64,000 nucleotides of DNA from Polytrichum commune (Eukaryota > Streptophyta > Polytrichopsida > Polytrichales > Polytrichaceae): positions 21,762,001 through 21,826,000 of the forward strand of contig OX485803.1 of NCBI GenBank assembly GCA_950295325.1. The letters are read 5' to 3'. Within the stretch, counting starts at the first letter, position 1. Each line of letters opens with the position of its first letter. Shown in pieces: positions 22,080 through 33,358 of this stretch. Under the pieces are notes generated by a model. It had not been told where the DNA came from. It worked only from the letters and a program-made list of their open reading frames with translations, and searched no databases. The position numbers were made by a program, and so were the translations under genes.

Positions 22080-23180
22080 TTGAAAAAATATTCAAACAAA
22101 AAAACTCGTGTATGTCACAACACATTCAAATTTCTTTGTGAGAGGTTAAATCCGTATTTGCAAAGAAAGAATACATGCATGAGAAAGACAATTTCAGTTG
22201 AGAGTTGAGTTGCAATGTCATTACAAAGGCAAGGGACAAGAAATACCTTGTGTATCGTATGAGAGGTATATGTAGTGGCTAAAAGTGCAATTTCATAAAT
22301 AGTTCAATTTTTTTGTAAATTGGTAAGAGTTCATTTCCAAAGGATTTTTGCACAATTTTCAAATCTAGCTCAGTTTAGGATTCTAGCCTAAGAGTTTGAG
22401 GCCCTTCATAAAATTCCTCATACTATAGGAGCAATCAATGGATCTCACATTCCAATCCTTGCACCTATAATTGGAGGAGATGATTATTATTGCAAAAAAT
22501 CATTTAACTCGACTTTATTACAAGGTATAATAGATACAAAATGTGTATTTTAAGATTACAAATTTAGATGGACAGGAAGTATGCACAATTGGACATTATT
22601 TCAATTAACAAAAGTTGGAAAATATTATATTAAAGGCAAATTCTTACCTTATAAGCTGATGTAGATTGTGCATATCTAGTGTAGTCGTGGATTTACAGCT
22701 CATTCAAAGGATGTGCAAAAGATTTAGAATGGTACAAATTAAATTGGAATTTCATTCAAAATTCTACTCGTATAAGTGAAAAACGCGTTTTTGGAATCCT
22801 GAAGGAAGATGGAGAATCATTATGAAAGGAGTTGATATATGATTACAACATATGGGTGATATAGTTACCATATATATTTCACTACAGAATATGTGCATAA
22901 TTAGAAAGAAAATTTTGACATGGAATGGATAAAAGAACCAGAGAGAAAATTGAATAGATGTATAGAGAATAGATTATTAAGAGAATAACAAGAAATAAAA
23001 GTTGAATTAACAACTATAGATGGGGTCAAAAATATCAATATTTTAGAGACTAGTGCAAAAAAACCAGAAGAAGTTGACAAAAATACTAAAATTTTCTTGA
23101 TGAAAAAAATTAAAAAGACAAAGATTTGTTGCTAGAGGCTATAAAAATGCATATAGCAATAGCCAAATCTCTATGGCGGA
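22080..23180 (+). pseudogene. PIF/Harbinger-type (ALP1/HARBI1-like) transposase relic B
   Basis: Ordered fragments of a second, different Harbinger nuclease: an N-terminal block FKFLCERLNPYLQRKN near 22120; FEALHKIPHTIGAINGSHIP near 22400-22455 containing the first catalytic Asp region (here GAING); ILAPIIGGDDYYCKKSF; then LFQLTKVGK near 22605, KGKFLPYKL near 22635, RWRIIMK near 22815, LQHMGDIVTIYISLQNMCII and ILTWNG near 22845-22925. Stops and frameshifts occur in every block. Note Asn in the first catalytic motif where Asp is usual. It is separate from relic A (low similarity). Confidence 0.8.
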
Positions 23181-23925
23181 TTAAAATTCTAAAATATTCA
23201 AACCCAGGATTTCAGGATATGAATATTGATTTTGATATGAGTGAATAATTATAATTTTTGTACCAAGGTTGTCATATGAGCATCTATATTTTTAGCAAAT
23301 TTTTTATTTTTTAAAACATGCACTCAAATAAAAGAATTACTAATCATCTATTCTAAAAATCCTTCCATTTTCTTTTGAAATTTTTATTTTATTTCCTTTG
23401 TAGGGCTTACACATGACTTTTGTTGTGTGGTTTACATGTTATGGTGGTCATCATCTTTTTGAATATTTTTTTATATCTAATTAACTACACTTACACGTTG
23501 TCCATTCCACATATTCATTTGCTTATACTACTAACACGCATATCCATCTTGACTTGAAATTTCATTTGAACGCTTGTCATTTTTGTCCTCCATTTTTTTT
23601 CCTTTTTATATTTCAGTTTTTTTTAAGAAGGTCTTCCTAAAAGTCGAAAGAAAAGCTAAGGCTTTCAAAAAGGTCGAATTGGTCAAATTTGTATCTTTTT
23701 TTATATTTTCATTCAATTAGTCATCTTAAAATAAACATCAGTGAATCTAATGCACTAATTCATTTCTTTATATATAAATTTTGCAAATTCTTCTTTCATC
23801 TTATCATAAATGGTTATGAGAATTTCGATCTCATAATCTCATCATTTAGTAGGGATTTCTTCTTCACCTTCTGAATCTTCCAACTCCATTTTATCTACTT
23901 TTTTTTTTTTTTTTTTTTGTTTCTT
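23181..23925. other. Non-coding AT-rich stretch
   Basis: T-rich DNA downstream of transposase relic B, ending in a T18-type homopolymer near 23900. No gene. Confidence 0.45.
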
Positions 23926-24243
23926 TCAATTTCGACATCTCTTTTTCTTGCCGATATCATCTTCTTTCCTAGTAGTATCTTTTACCTCTCTTCTTATGCT
24001 CATATTTTTACTACCCTTTATATTTTGCGGCATTTGTGTTCCAATTACTTCTACATCTTCATCAATGAACAAGTGAAAATTGTTGAAATTCTTACTTTCT
24101 AATGAAGGTGTACGCAATCCGAATTGTGGTTGATTCCACGACATCCAAAGAGAATTTTGGCTCCATTGTTGGGTTTTGAAACCACTCTCATTTTGCAGGA
24201 ATTCTACCATTGAAGAAAAAAACAATTGTCCAAAAAAATTCAA
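23926..24243 (-). other. Open frame, possibly Harbinger accessory (Myb-like) debris
   Basis: A 105-codon minus-strand frame with an acidic patch (FIDEDVEVIGTQMPQ) and a basic tail (REVKDTTRKEDDIGKKKRCR). PIF/Harbinger elements carry a second, Myb/trihelix-type ORF. The convergent position 750 bp downstream of transposase relic B and the basic tail would fit, but no helix motifs are visible. Low confidence. Confidence 0.25.
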
Positions 24244-24579
24244 TCAAAAAAATTGTCTACTTCAATCATACATACAACAAACTCCAAATACTTCGACTTT
24301 TGAACACTCCGGAAAACGGCCAAATTCAATCAAAAAATTTGTCTACTTCAATCACACATACAACAAACTCCAAATACTTCGACTTTTGAACACTACGGAA
24401 AACGGCCAAATTCAATCAAAAAATTTGTCTACTTCAATCACACATACAACAAACTCCAAATACTTCGACTTTTGAACACTCCGGAAAACGGCCAAATTCA
24501 ATCAAAAAAATTGTCTACTTCAATCACACATACAACAAACTCCAAATACTTCGACTTTTGAACGCTCTGGAAAACGGCC
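24238..24579 (+). repeat. 86-bp tandem repeat, four copies
   Basis: Units begin at 24238, 24324, 24410 and 24496, each starting ATTCAATCAAAAAA and containing ACATACAACAAACTCCAAAT and GGAAAACGGCC. Copies differ by only a few bases. Period 86 is not a multiple of three, so the frame through it (24176-24475) shows the same DNA in three reading frames and is not a protein. Confidence 0.93.
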
Positions 24580-24689
24580 ATCTGCCTCTTTTTAACTAGT
24601 TTGTCATGTAAAAGTTATTACTAGAAAGAAAAAAAATTAAAATAACCTTGGCATTCATTGACAATTGTTTCACAGCCATGGTTTGCCAG

Positions 24690-24930
24690 AATTTGCATCA
24701 GGCCTACCTCTTGGAGGTGGGCCTGACACAAATTCCAGCAGACCATGCACCCTTATTCACAACCTGCCATATAGGACTCCATGTAGGACTTTCATCCACA
24801 ACTTTTCTTTGGACCTTAGGCCTTCACCTCCTAGTGTGAATAGAACTTGGACAGTCTCCGCCTTTTCGAACAATGAGAGCTCTTACATAGCCATGGTCAT
24901 GGGCCTTCAGCCTTGTGAGTGAAGTGGCCC
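24690..24930. mobile_element. Degenerate GGGCCACTTCACAC-family MITE
   Basis: The right end GTGAGTGAAGTGGCCC and the internal phrase ACCTCTTGGAGGTGGGCCTG match the elements at 39386-39883 and 57251-57753 in order. The left end is lost or too diverged to place. Confidence 0.5.
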
Positions 24931-25049
24931 TCAGTCTCTGATTTTCATTCAGTTAAAGGATGTTTGAGAAGCACAACTGCAGTGGCATTGCAATTTGCAT
25001 GGCACTCTTCATTCCATTTTTAATCCAAACTGACAAATCCCTTGTGACT

Positions 25050-26185
25050 TTATCATTGGAGGGAATTAGCATATTGTAAGTGAAGAATGAAGACCTTGCC
25101 TTCATTATGGTCGGTGATTCTGTAGGCTAAGGGGTGGTAGCAATTTGATTCATCCATACAAGTTCGGCCATTTCTAATGGCACCCGAGGATCTGGATGAT
25201 GACACTATTTTTGTTCTGTAATGAGTGTAGATTGTGATCAATGCTTGAAAAATTTAATGAAGTCTGGTCTTAAAATTGCAACGTTTGGATCAAATCTAAT
25301 ATTATTCTTGATGTGCTCCCTGTGCAAATTTGCAATGGAATTAACCCACAGTACTCGCTGTACTTCTGGAGACAGCTTCCTCATTGATTAGTGCAAAGGA
25401 GAGCAGAATCTGATGATCAGTGAAGCACATGACCTGCTCTTGACTCCATAATATTCTAACCTCACCGATTCTTGAATTCTTGGAGGAAAGCACATTGTAA
25501 GTGAAGACCTAACCTTAAATGCCTCTGAACATGCATGATGATAATCAGTAGACTATATTCGTTAGCCTGGGGCGTAACTGATTCATCAAGATACACATAC
25601 ATATGTCCAAATTCTTGGGAGTCTGGATCTCTATGAGTGTACGTAGGTTCTGCCTCTCAGGAATGCAACCTTTGAACGTGTTATAGTCCAAGTGAGGGCG
25701 AGGGTTGATGAGAAATGAACCTATTGCAATGGTGGACATGCACCTTGATAGATGTCTTATTGGTGAGAAATCTTCCTCATAATTCAGTAGGAGGAGCAGA
25801 ATCTGAGAGAAGCACACCTGCTCTTCACTGATCCATATTATTCCAACCAGACAGATTTTTGAGTTCTTGAAGCAAAGTGTATTGTAAGTGAAAACCTAGC
25901 CCCTCCACACATGATCAGTAGCCAATCGGTAGCCTATGGCGTAATTGATGGATCAAGGTACATACATAATTTTCTGCTAATTAAAGTTATTTCTGGTGCA
26001 CACTGCACGGGAGGAATTTGGATGAGAGATAATTCATCTACCGCAATGGTTGACTTGAAACTTTTGCCACATAGCAGAAAAGAGGGAATTAGTTTTGAGA
26101 AGTTACGATCTACGCTACTACAACGTCGGTCTCGATGACAAATTGAGAGAGCTGATGAGTTGAGTGGGTACGGCAATACCATCAA
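25050..26185. repeat. Three diverged tandem copies of about 385 bp, perhaps LRR-gene debris on the minus strand
   Basis: The phrase ATTGTAAGTGAAGACC/AAAACC recurs near 25073, 25495 and 25880. The block CACCTGCTCTTCACTGATCC or equivalent precedes it near 25433 and 25815, and GGCGTAACTGATTCATCAAG/GGCGTAATTGATGGATCAAG follows it. Read on the minus strand, one copy gives LDYNTFKGCIPERQNLRTL, reminiscent of a plant leucine-rich repeat. All copies are interrupted. The repeat is well supported; the LRR reading is only a suggestion. Confidence 0.5.
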
Positions 26186-26946
26186 TGGGAGGTCATAATG
26201 TCTTTCCTCAGAACATCATTGCATTTGGGGAAAAATTGATCATTTACAGTGAAAAGTAAACCCTAGGTGTAATTTAATCACTCGCCGCTCCCGAGCTGTC
26301 CCTCCATCTACTCCATTAATGATCTGTTACAACTTGTCACTTCATAACCTTATCTCCACAATAGGAGGGTTTTTATTATAATGAATGTGCCGACGCTACA
26401 GGTTCAGGAGGATCGTAGCTGTTTGTGTGAGCAATTTTCTACTGTTCCTTTCGTTCTCTGCACATGAGAAAGACGCCTCAGAGCATAGAAATCGCCTCAG
26501 GATCAAGTGAATCCGATCTGTTGCCTGTACGTAACATAAGTTTAGCGACTTATTTTTGACCCCCAGTAGTACCTATGATGATGGTTTTGTAAGCATCACC
26601 ACCATGTCATGTCAATGATGTCATCCCGCCGGTTTTAGGTCACTGTTTGTATAGCAAGATCAAGAAGAACTTGATATGGACAAGACAGACTTACCCCATG
26701 CCAGCATTCACCAATGCCAAATTACTGTTGATGAATACCTACGTTCTCCCAGATGTACTAGATGCATGTGATCACCATCGCAAAACTCATCCTCTGCTGT
26801 ACTTGAGAGGTTGTGTGTTCAGTAAGCTGTTCCTGCCTACCAAGAAGCGTTCAAAGGTTTTGTGGTTGTGAATTGATCAGAACTTCTTGCACATGTTTTT
26901 TTGTTTCTGTCTTTTTTTTGGTCAGGCTTGAAGCGGTGTTTTGAAG
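26186..26946 (+). promoter_or_regulatory. Upstream region of the CAD-like gene
   Basis: No gene recognised, although an open frame (26647-26871) occurs. A pyrimidine-rich run ending TTTGGTCAG at about 26917-26926, just before the start codon, could be the acceptor of a 5' UTR intron. No convincing TATA box was placed. Confidence 0.3.
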
Positions 26947-29900
26947 ATGGGAGAATCAGCAGACAATGTCCATGAAGTGTTGGGGTGGGCTGCCCAAGAC
27001 ACATCCGGTCACCTTGCTCCCTTTAAATTCTCACGCAGGCATGTTGCACTGAAAGCATGAAAGAAATTTCCAACATATTTTCTGAATGTCTCTGACTTAG
27101 TTGTTGGAATCCCGGGGAATTCTGTGTCGTTCCACAACCTATAATCCTGCTCGATCTCGTTATAATATGAAGGCTGATCAGTGATGAGTTGAGGTCTGAC
27201 AATTCTATAAACTTCTTGTGGTCTTTGAGTGCAGGGCGACAGGTCCTCACGATGTGAGGATGAAGGTTCTGTACTGCGGCATTTGTCATTCTGATTATCA
27301 TCAAATTCGCAATGACTGGAAATCTTCCACTTATCCTATGGTTCCCGGGTATCCTCCCCTTCCGGCAAACCAGAACCGTCCACATATCAATTCTCTGGTC
27401 GTTCTGACCTATGACGAATCGTGACATTTTATGGATGCTTTTGCACATTTCAAGGCTCAGCTGAAAACTGCTTTTCCAAGTTTCGCTTATAGCTGACAAA
27501 GTGCTTCAAGAAGTAGTAATATCATATAATTCACTAAGAAATTTGTGATGAAAAGGATTCATCATGTACTGCAGACCGATCCCAAAGATTTTAAATCCTC
27601 CTCCAAACCTGTTTCAGCCTCCACTTTAATTTCCACATTCCCAGACGCAGAATGAATCAATTAATGTTGGCTGGTGATGCATGTGCACAGGCATGAGATT
27701 GTGGGAGTGGTGAAAGAAGTAGGATCGGAGGTGGATGACTTCGAAGTGGGACAACAAATTGGTGTTGGATGTCTGGTGAGGTCATGCCTTTCATGCCATT
27801 CGTGTAGTGATGGGTTGGAACAGTTTTGTCCCAGTGCAGTGTTTACATACAATTCCTTCGACATTGATGGCAAGGTCACTCAGGGCGGCTACTCTACCGA
27901 GCTGGTTTGTGATCGAAAGTAAGTGCCAAACTTCCATATCCAGAGATAATCCACCAGATCAACGTCTTGACAGTACTGTCACATGTGAGGGCACATGCAC
28001 ATTTGGAAGAATGGTCTTCGTGTTGACATGGCATAGTCCGGTTTATTACTAAGCGCGTAAGTAAATTGAAAGTGCACTTCAATAAGATCAGAGATGCCTA
28101 TAGTTACATTTATGTTCGTATATGGAGATGTGAAACAGATTTGTACCTGATTCAGTAGAGTTATCCGTCAACTCAATGGATCTTCTCGCCTTGAGTTCGT
28201 CCCCTTTGATTTTCCATTAGTTGTTTTGCATACAATGCCAATAAACATTCCACTTGTGGTGCATGCTCAGAGGTAGTGTTTGACTTTTAATGAAGAGCAA
28301 CCTACTTCGGTTCGTTGAGACCAAACTCATTTAAGCACCTCTTCGGATGCCAAAGTGAGTATGACCCTCAATGAACCGATGTAGTATATTCTTTGTTCAA
28401 ACCTCCACATTACCTCCAAGGACGCACCGCAAAATCACCTGACATGGAAGGTGTTGCATGCAAAACTACTAACTCCTGACCAAAAGGGAACCAAAAGTCA
28501 TATTGAATTAGAGGAGAAGTCTAAAAAATGTAGGAGATGCTTATGCCTGAAGTAATTATGTGGCTATGTGGAACAGATTTGTGCTGAGAATGCCACCAAA
28601 CTTGCCTTTGGAGTCATCAGCCCCCTTGCTATGTGCTGGAATCACGGTGTACAGCCCCATGAAGCACTTTGGGATGACTGAGGAGGGCAAGAGTTTTGGT
28701 GTGGTGGGCTTGGGCGGCTTGGGACACATGGCTGTCAAAATTGCCAAGGCCTTTAAGTTGAAGGTGACAGTGTTCAGCACCTCTCCCAGCAAGGAGCAAG
28801 AGGCTCGGAGTGTTCTTGGAGCTGATAATTTCATAGTCACTACGGATGATAAAATTATGAAGGCAAGCTAGGTCCACATCACCTCAAAAAATGTTTTAAT
28901 ACCTAATGCCACTCTATACCCTGCCAATTCTGAATGTTGTTCATTCTAGGATATGTTTTCAGAAGACAATCTCCATGTGAGCCGAGTTTTACGTATCTCA
29001 GTCACATAAAATTGCATGTAAATTGTAGTAAATGTAGACAAGCCCGACTAAGGTTTCAACTTACTTCCAAAAGGTTACGCCTCTTTGGGTGTGAAATAAA
29101 CTCAGGGAAAATAAAAACAAAAACCAGTTGATTAGCGAATCTTTTAACAAATTCTAATCCATAAGGATGAGATGAAGATGACTAAATCTCAATCTATGGA
29201 GAATTTTCAAAGAGGAACTATGCGATCTTGTTAATGAAGTGGTTTTATAGGTGTGCACAAAATGGTTAGTGCTGAGCTGGTGTTGAGCATTAACTTTTTG
29301 GGCATTTTAACCCATGAGCCACACCATATTGATCCAAAACATTATTAAGCAGTGTGCGTTCATTCATGTGACCCCTGAGAATATAACCATGGGATGCACA
29401 AACCTAGTGCAAGGAGACTCATATTTAGACTAACAAACATGCACTGCTAAATAATGTTATGTCCTTTTGATTCTTCGAATATTATTAGAGGTGTTTGTTT
29501 TAGGAAATTTATATTGAACCAATTTATTTACATCCAAAAGTAGGTATTTGAATAAGGTTGGTGTCAATAATTGTTCCTGAGGTTGCTGCAACCAGGAAAG
29601 TGAAGAATTGCAAAGTCTGAAAGCTAGAATTTTTCATTTGAGTAATGATATAACATTTTGTGGTGCAGGCTGCTGAAAATACGATTGACTACATAATTGA
29701 TACTGTGGCGTGCGTGCACCCTCTGGATCCCTACCTCAGGACCCTGAAGACCAATGGCAAGCTTATTTTGGTCGGCATTCCTGAACAACCATTGCAACTG
29801 TCAGCCACTTCGGTCGTCTTTGGTGGGTTAAGTGCAATATTCACTTTGCATGCTGTTGAATGTGTATGAACACCCTTGCAATAGATCTCCAACTTGGTAT

Positions 29901-30291
29901 GACTCTTTGTTATACAAATTAAATTATATACTCTACAAAAAGACTAAAAATTGGTTAATTTGGATTTTTTGTAGGGCGCCGCATTGTTGGTGGAAGTCTG
30001 ATAGGGGGAATTGCAGAGACACAAGAAATGCTCGATTTTTGTGGGAAGCACAACATCACATGTATGACAGAAAAGATTCCGATCTCGTATGTGAACACGG
30101 CCATGGAACGACTTATCAAAAATGATGTGAAGTATCGCTTTGTCATTGACATTGAAAATACACTGACTGACGAGAATGACATTGGGAATACTATAACTGA
30201 CGCAAATGCCATTGGAAATACTCTAACTGAAAGGAGGAGATTGGAAATACTCCAACTGATGAGAATGATTCAGCCTAGTGTTAGCAGTTGA
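26947..30291 (+). CDS. CAD: Cinnamyl alcohol dehydrogenase-like NADPH-dependent alcohol dehydrogenase (6 exons)
   Basis: Exons 26947-27038, 27235-27348, 27691-27918, 28577-28862, 29669-29822 and 29975-30291 join into 396 codons with every phase matching. The medium-chain, zinc-dependent family reduces cinnamaldehydes or related aldehydes to alcohols in the cytosol (family knowledge). Catalytic zinc ligands: Cys45 in [12 protein letters not shown], His70-Glu71 in VPGHE, Cys164 in APLLCAG. Structural zinc: Cys101, 104, 107 and 115. Cofactor loop GLGGLGH at 189-195, followed by VFSTSPSK, whose serine/threonine fits NADPH preference. Start chosen because [14 protein letters not shown] aligns with the usual N-terminus. 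Introns 1 and 4 use GC donors (CAG|GCATGT, AAG|GCAAGC); intron 4 carries a MITE. The protein is 30-40 residues longer than usual, owing to a repeat-derived C-terminus. Whether it is a true lignin CAD or a CAD-like paralogue cannot be decided here. Confidence 0.93.
29338..29458. mobile_element. Small foldback MITE, copy 2, in intron 4 of the CAD-like gene
   Basis: Ends AACATTATTAAGCAGTG and, inverted, AACATTATTTAGCAGTG. The interior ATATAACCATGGGATGC then AACCTAGTGCAAGGAGACTC matches 21268-21360. It lies between exons 4 and 5. Confidence 0.8.
30151..30269 (+). repeat. 30-bp tandem repeat forming the CAD-like C-terminus
   Basis: Four units beginning ATTGAAAATAC, ATTGGGAATAC, ATTGGAAATAC and ATTGGAAATAC at 30151, 30181, 30211 and 30240. 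The first two are 30 bp, giving decapeptides [10 protein letters not shown] and [10 protein letters not shown]. The third is 29 bp, so the fourth is read in another frame ([10 protein letters not shown]). The repeat starts directly after the last conserved CAD residues (RFVID). Confidence 0.9.
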
Positions 30292-30995
30292 GCTTGTTTG
30301 GCAAGCAATTTGTGATCACATGAAATATGTCTGCAACATATCCACAATTGACAATCGGGTAGACTGACTCAATTACCCTAAGTGTACAATAGGTACATGA
30401 CCATTGACCTGCATTTTGGCCACTGCTGGGGACCTTAAATTTTAAATATGGTAGGCACTTTTTGACCTTAAACTCTCTATTGTTGTATGTAGCTTTCAAT
30501 AGAGTCACAAACAATACCCCAGCTCTCTTACCTTTGCTTATGATTGCAAGCATTTTGTTGCCCTCTATTTGATGACCTTCATATTAATCCGATCGACTGT
30601 GCCATGCTGGGCACCTCTTGACTTTATAGTACCAGCCTTTCCTTTCAAATATTGTAAATATTGATTGGTTGGCTTGTAGCAATTGCAGATTGTTGCATAT
30701 GTGGCCATGACAAACATGTTTATTTAGTATATATTGGCGAAAATGGTATTTTTCACACATTGGCTATACACAATGAAAGCAACATTGAAAGATATGGTGA
30801 TATTTATTATAATAAAAAGTAGTAGGCAGAGGTGATACATACATTCTTTGAGTCTAAAAAATGGCTATGATGGCCTAAAGCCAAAAACATGGATTTAATC
30901 TTGAAGTTGGCTCGGGCATGAAGGGCAAACCTCCTAGGCATATCAATTATATAGGAGCATTTGCTCGGGGAGGGATGGAGCACTTAAGCTAAAAA
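30292..30995. other. 3' flank of the CAD-like gene
   Basis: No gene. Possible polyadenylation region; AATAAAAAG occurs near 30811. Confidence 0.4.
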
Positions 30996-31400
30996 ATCTA
31001 GCTCTCAGAGGAGGATGCCTCCAACTCACAAGCAAAGAGAGCACACTTGCAAGCAAAGGACACATCCAAAGGCCCTGGATCGCACACATTCCTCGGGTTT
31101 ACAAAGACATTGGTAAGCTCGAGGGCAGTGTTGTGCTTCAACTTACCCCACTTTGACATGATTGTGATTGACACAAATTCAAGATTCACATTCAAAGTAG
31201 ATTGTGAAGGGAGGGTCAACCGCACAATTACCAAGAGGACCAGATTACCAAGAGAACAATTTACCAAGAGGACCAGATTGCAAAGGGAGCATATTACCAA
31301 GCGGCAAGTGATTACCAAAGAAAGCAAGATTCACCTTGCATTCAACCACATCCCACACTATCTTAAAAACATTCATAAGAACAAGCAGAACTCATAGCAA
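30996..31400 (+). repeat. 16-18-bp micro-repeats of ATTACCAAGAGGACCAG within an open frame
   Basis: From 31229 to 31325 the phrase ATTACCAAGAGGACCAG recurs about six times with variation. The surrounding 116-codon plus frame (31047-31397) reads a basic repeat TKRTRLPREQFTKRTRLQRE. No family recognised; could be a retroelement scrap or a fast-evolving small ORF. Confidence 0.4.
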
Positions 31401-32690
31401 ATCAAACACAAGATAAAACATAAACAAGGGAGGGTTTGAGCTTCCATGTTTGGCCAAGGTGGTTGTGCACAATCAAGGTATCAGCCCTTGAATCCATCCC
31501 CCACAAACACACAAGTTCCAACAACTTCAATCATGACCACTTCAAGACACTTCAAGACTGCTCACCACTCCCCCAACTTCACTATAGCGTGAAGTGTGCG
31601 AAAACAAACTCCCATCAAAGAACAGAAACTTGGCAAGTTGGAAATGGGGAGAAATCAACAAAGATACGGGTCACTGGTCAGTACAATTACCACCACTAAG
31701 CACTAACAACCAATGCACATTCTTCGTGGGCGATGAAACCAAACACAAGGGCACTACCAAAGGCGATGGCGGAATAGTAATTTGTGACTATTATGGCAAT
31801 GAAGATCTCAAAGGCTATGAATGAAGTGGTAATGAAGAGCTAAGGGAGGGGGGAAATGGACACGGGAGATCTCATAGGTGGCGATGGGACTCAAATCCAT
31901 CAGCAAGGGTGTCACATTGTTGGCTACATGAAGAGGAGGATGGCAACTGAGAGAAAACAAATATGGCCCCCAAGTTAGTGGAGGGTGGCACTCATGGAAC
32001 ATTGTGGCTCTAGACAAGTTGTGTCTAGAGATGATGACCCCTATCATTGTGTGAACCCGGATGTTTAACAACAACAAAAATTGTGGTCTCCAAATTTGTT
32101 TCGACATTTGGCCCTCCAAAAAAAGGTTGCTTTATACATACTGATTGTTATATATAGAAATTTCAAAACAAAATCACAAACTAATTCCCAGATCCTTTAC
32201 CATTGGCTATGATTACAACTTATTTTGTTGCCCTAAATTTGATGACCTTCATGAATCTGCTCAATACAAATCTATATCTTTTTTATCTTTTTTAATCCAC
32301 TGCACCAGAAGATAAGAAGCAAACAACAATCACCATATAATGACGTCATTATATACTTAATGTTCATGTGCATGAAGTAAATGCAGTAACTCGACTGTTA
32401 TGGTTATTAATCTGTACACTACATATGCGCCTGGACTGAATAGTGGAAATCCTGTGTGTTGGCAGTTGAGTTATGCAACACAATTACCTATGAGGTATCT
32501 TAAATAAATTAGACAGTGGCAAATGCAGAACCCAACGTCTACAATATAAAAGTGTTGCAAACAGACTTCTTGTTCAAAGCTAAAGAAAGCCAAGCAGTAC
32601 AAATCATGTGACCATCGTTACATTAGTATAATCATCCAGTCCTTTAGATTCCTATTACCTTCAGAGTGAAAACATTGGTACCTGAGGAGC
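31401..32690. other. Non-coding stretch
   Basis: Only short unrelated frames. I see no gene or element boundary. Confidence 0.4.
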
Positions 32691-32693
32691 ACC

Positions 32694-32918
32694 ACTACAC
32701 CGTTAATGGTATTTAGTGTCACTGGCTATTCGGAGTTACACGGTGTAATAACTTTTTGCTAAGAATGTAACTTTTTACCAAGTAAAGTCATTTATGTTGT
32801 TTATAGTCTATCTAATGTATTTAATATTTCTTGGTAACCAATGAAATCTAAGGCAAGAAGTTATAGCCTTGCATAATTCCAAATGGTAAGTGACACTAAA
32901 TACCATAAATGGTGTAGT
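32694..32918. mobile_element. MITE with ACTACACC termini, copy 1
   Basis: Left end ACTACACCGTTAATGGTATT and right end AATACCATAAATGGTGTAGT form about 29-bp inverted repeats with few mismatches, extending through TTTAGTGTCAC. Length about 225 bp. A larger relative sits at 38522-39088. Superfamily not certain. Confidence 0.75.
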
Positions 32919-33358
32919 ATATTAATGCCACCTTTTAATGGATCGTATCTATTTCATGTCTGCAACGTGAACTACATAGAATGAATTGTTTAAGGTAGGC
33001 TTCAAAGTTAGCAACACTACTTTCAAATATATACATTTTGTGAAAAATGAAGAAGTGAACTAACGTAGCACTGAGGTTTAGAATTAAATTAGGCCTCTTA
33101 GAGATGTCTTACAACACATCTACCATTTCTATGCCACCTGATGCAGACAAAATCATCAGTTGAATTTCTTCCATTTTTCTCTTCCAGGTACTCAACACAA
33201 TTTGATTTATGACTTGATATACCCCTGTAAGCTAGGTAACCAACACATGTTTCATTTGTACCGCACTTGTAAATTTCAGGTCAAACCTGAATTAATTTTG
33301 AGACAAATATGCAAGTGAGATGGCGCATTCACTCTTGGCCTTCTGAAAGTTTAGGGTT
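32919..33358. other. 3' flank of the DUF212 gene
   Basis: Non-coding. Lies downstream of the minus-strand stop at 33359-33361 and may hold its 3' UTR. Confidence 0.4.

Noticed and set aside
24176-24475. 99-codon frame with repeated peptide
   Set aside because: Pure translation of the 86-bp non-coding tandem repeat in successive frames.
27023-27499. 158-codon minus-strand frame
   Set aside because: Spans introns and exons of the plus-strand CAD-like gene in antisense and has no family resemblance.
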